Shown here piece after piece: positions 6,510 to 6,625 of a DNA stretch of 6,625 nucleotides (position 1 is the stretch's first letter; each line of letters starts with the position of its first letter). Both the position numbers and the translations under genes were made by a program. Below the pieces are notes generated by a model. It did no database searches. It had not been told where the DNA came from and saw only the letters and a program-made list of their open reading frames with translations. The stretch covers positions 1 through 6,625 of the forward strand of contig QEFN01000047.1 in the NCBI GenBank assembly GCA_003086555.1, written 5' to 3'. The DNA is from Sulfolobus sp. SCGC AB-777_G06. GTDB lineage: Archaea; Thermoproteota; Thermoprotei_A; Sulfolobales; Sulfolobaceae.

Positions 6510-6625
6510 ATGAGCTCAGAAGGAGAAAAGGACTTTAAATCAGATGAGAAGGTCGATAAGTGGAGTGTAGTGGCGTTCAGTAATAAATCTTTCGCTCAAA
6601 CTCCAAGCATAGTATTAGCTAACAT
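6510..6625 (+). CDS. N-terminal fragment of an unidentified protein, cut off by the window end
   Basis: An open frame starts at ATG 6510 and continues to the window edge, giving 38 complete codons. The product begins [18 protein letters not shown], a very hydrophilic lead of about 18 residues. It then becomes more hydrophobic ([20 protein letters not shown]), which could be the approach to a first membrane helix, as in transporter N-termini. The correctly spaced TATA box at 6478-6486 supports the start. It is divergent from the molybdenum hydroxylase operon and shares its intergenic region. If it is a transporter it could handle the substrate of that pathway, but the fragment is too short to name a family. 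Confidence 0.65.
   Translation, partial: MSSEGEKDFKSDEKVDKWSVVAFSNKSFAQTPSIVLAN

Overview
The window looks like chromosomal DNA of a thermoacidophilic crenarchaeon, most likely a member of the Sulfolobales. The basis is moderate GC with AGA/AGG/ATA-rich codon use, GGTGA/GGAGG-type ribosome binding sites inside operons, and TATA boxes about 26 bases upstream of start codons that lack a leader. A three-subunit-type molybdenum hydroxylase locus also fits that group. The species cannot be fixed from this sequence.

Layout. Bases 1-45 carry what looks like the minus-strand promoter and ribosome binding site of a gene starting just left of the window. Bases ~100-1663 (+) hold an ABC-2 export system: an ATPase that has lost its N-terminal third, including Walker A, followed by an overlapping and apparently intact six-helix permease. 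A small unrecognised protein (1705-2022, +) follows. It converges on a minus-strand operon running from 6371 down to 2069.

That operon encodes a xanthine oxidase/CO dehydrogenase-family hydroxylase and an enoyl-CoA hydratase. Gene one is the large molybdopterin subunit (6371-4095). Gene two starts directly after its stop codon and is a fusion of the FAD (medium) subunit and the 2x[2Fe-2S] (small) subunit in a single chain (4094-2793). Gene three is a crotonase-family protein (2812-2069) that overlaps gene two by 20 bases. Electrons should flow from the Mo site through two 2Fe-2S clusters to FAD. The large subunit lacks the cysteine loop of true CO dehydrogenases, so an aldehyde, aromatic or CoA-linked substrate is more likely. 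The tight coupling to a crotonase hints at a CoA-ester pathway, but the substrate is not determined by the sequence.

Bases 6372-6509 form a divergent promoter region with a perfect AT-rich inverted repeat over the operon's TATA box. At 6510 a rightward gene of unknown function begins and runs off the window.

The most notable points are the FAD-FeS fusion with a possible retained internal start, two altered cofactor-pocket motifs in the large subunit, and the decayed ABC ATPase beside an intact permease. I see no CRISPR array, tRNA, rRNA, or insertion sequence.
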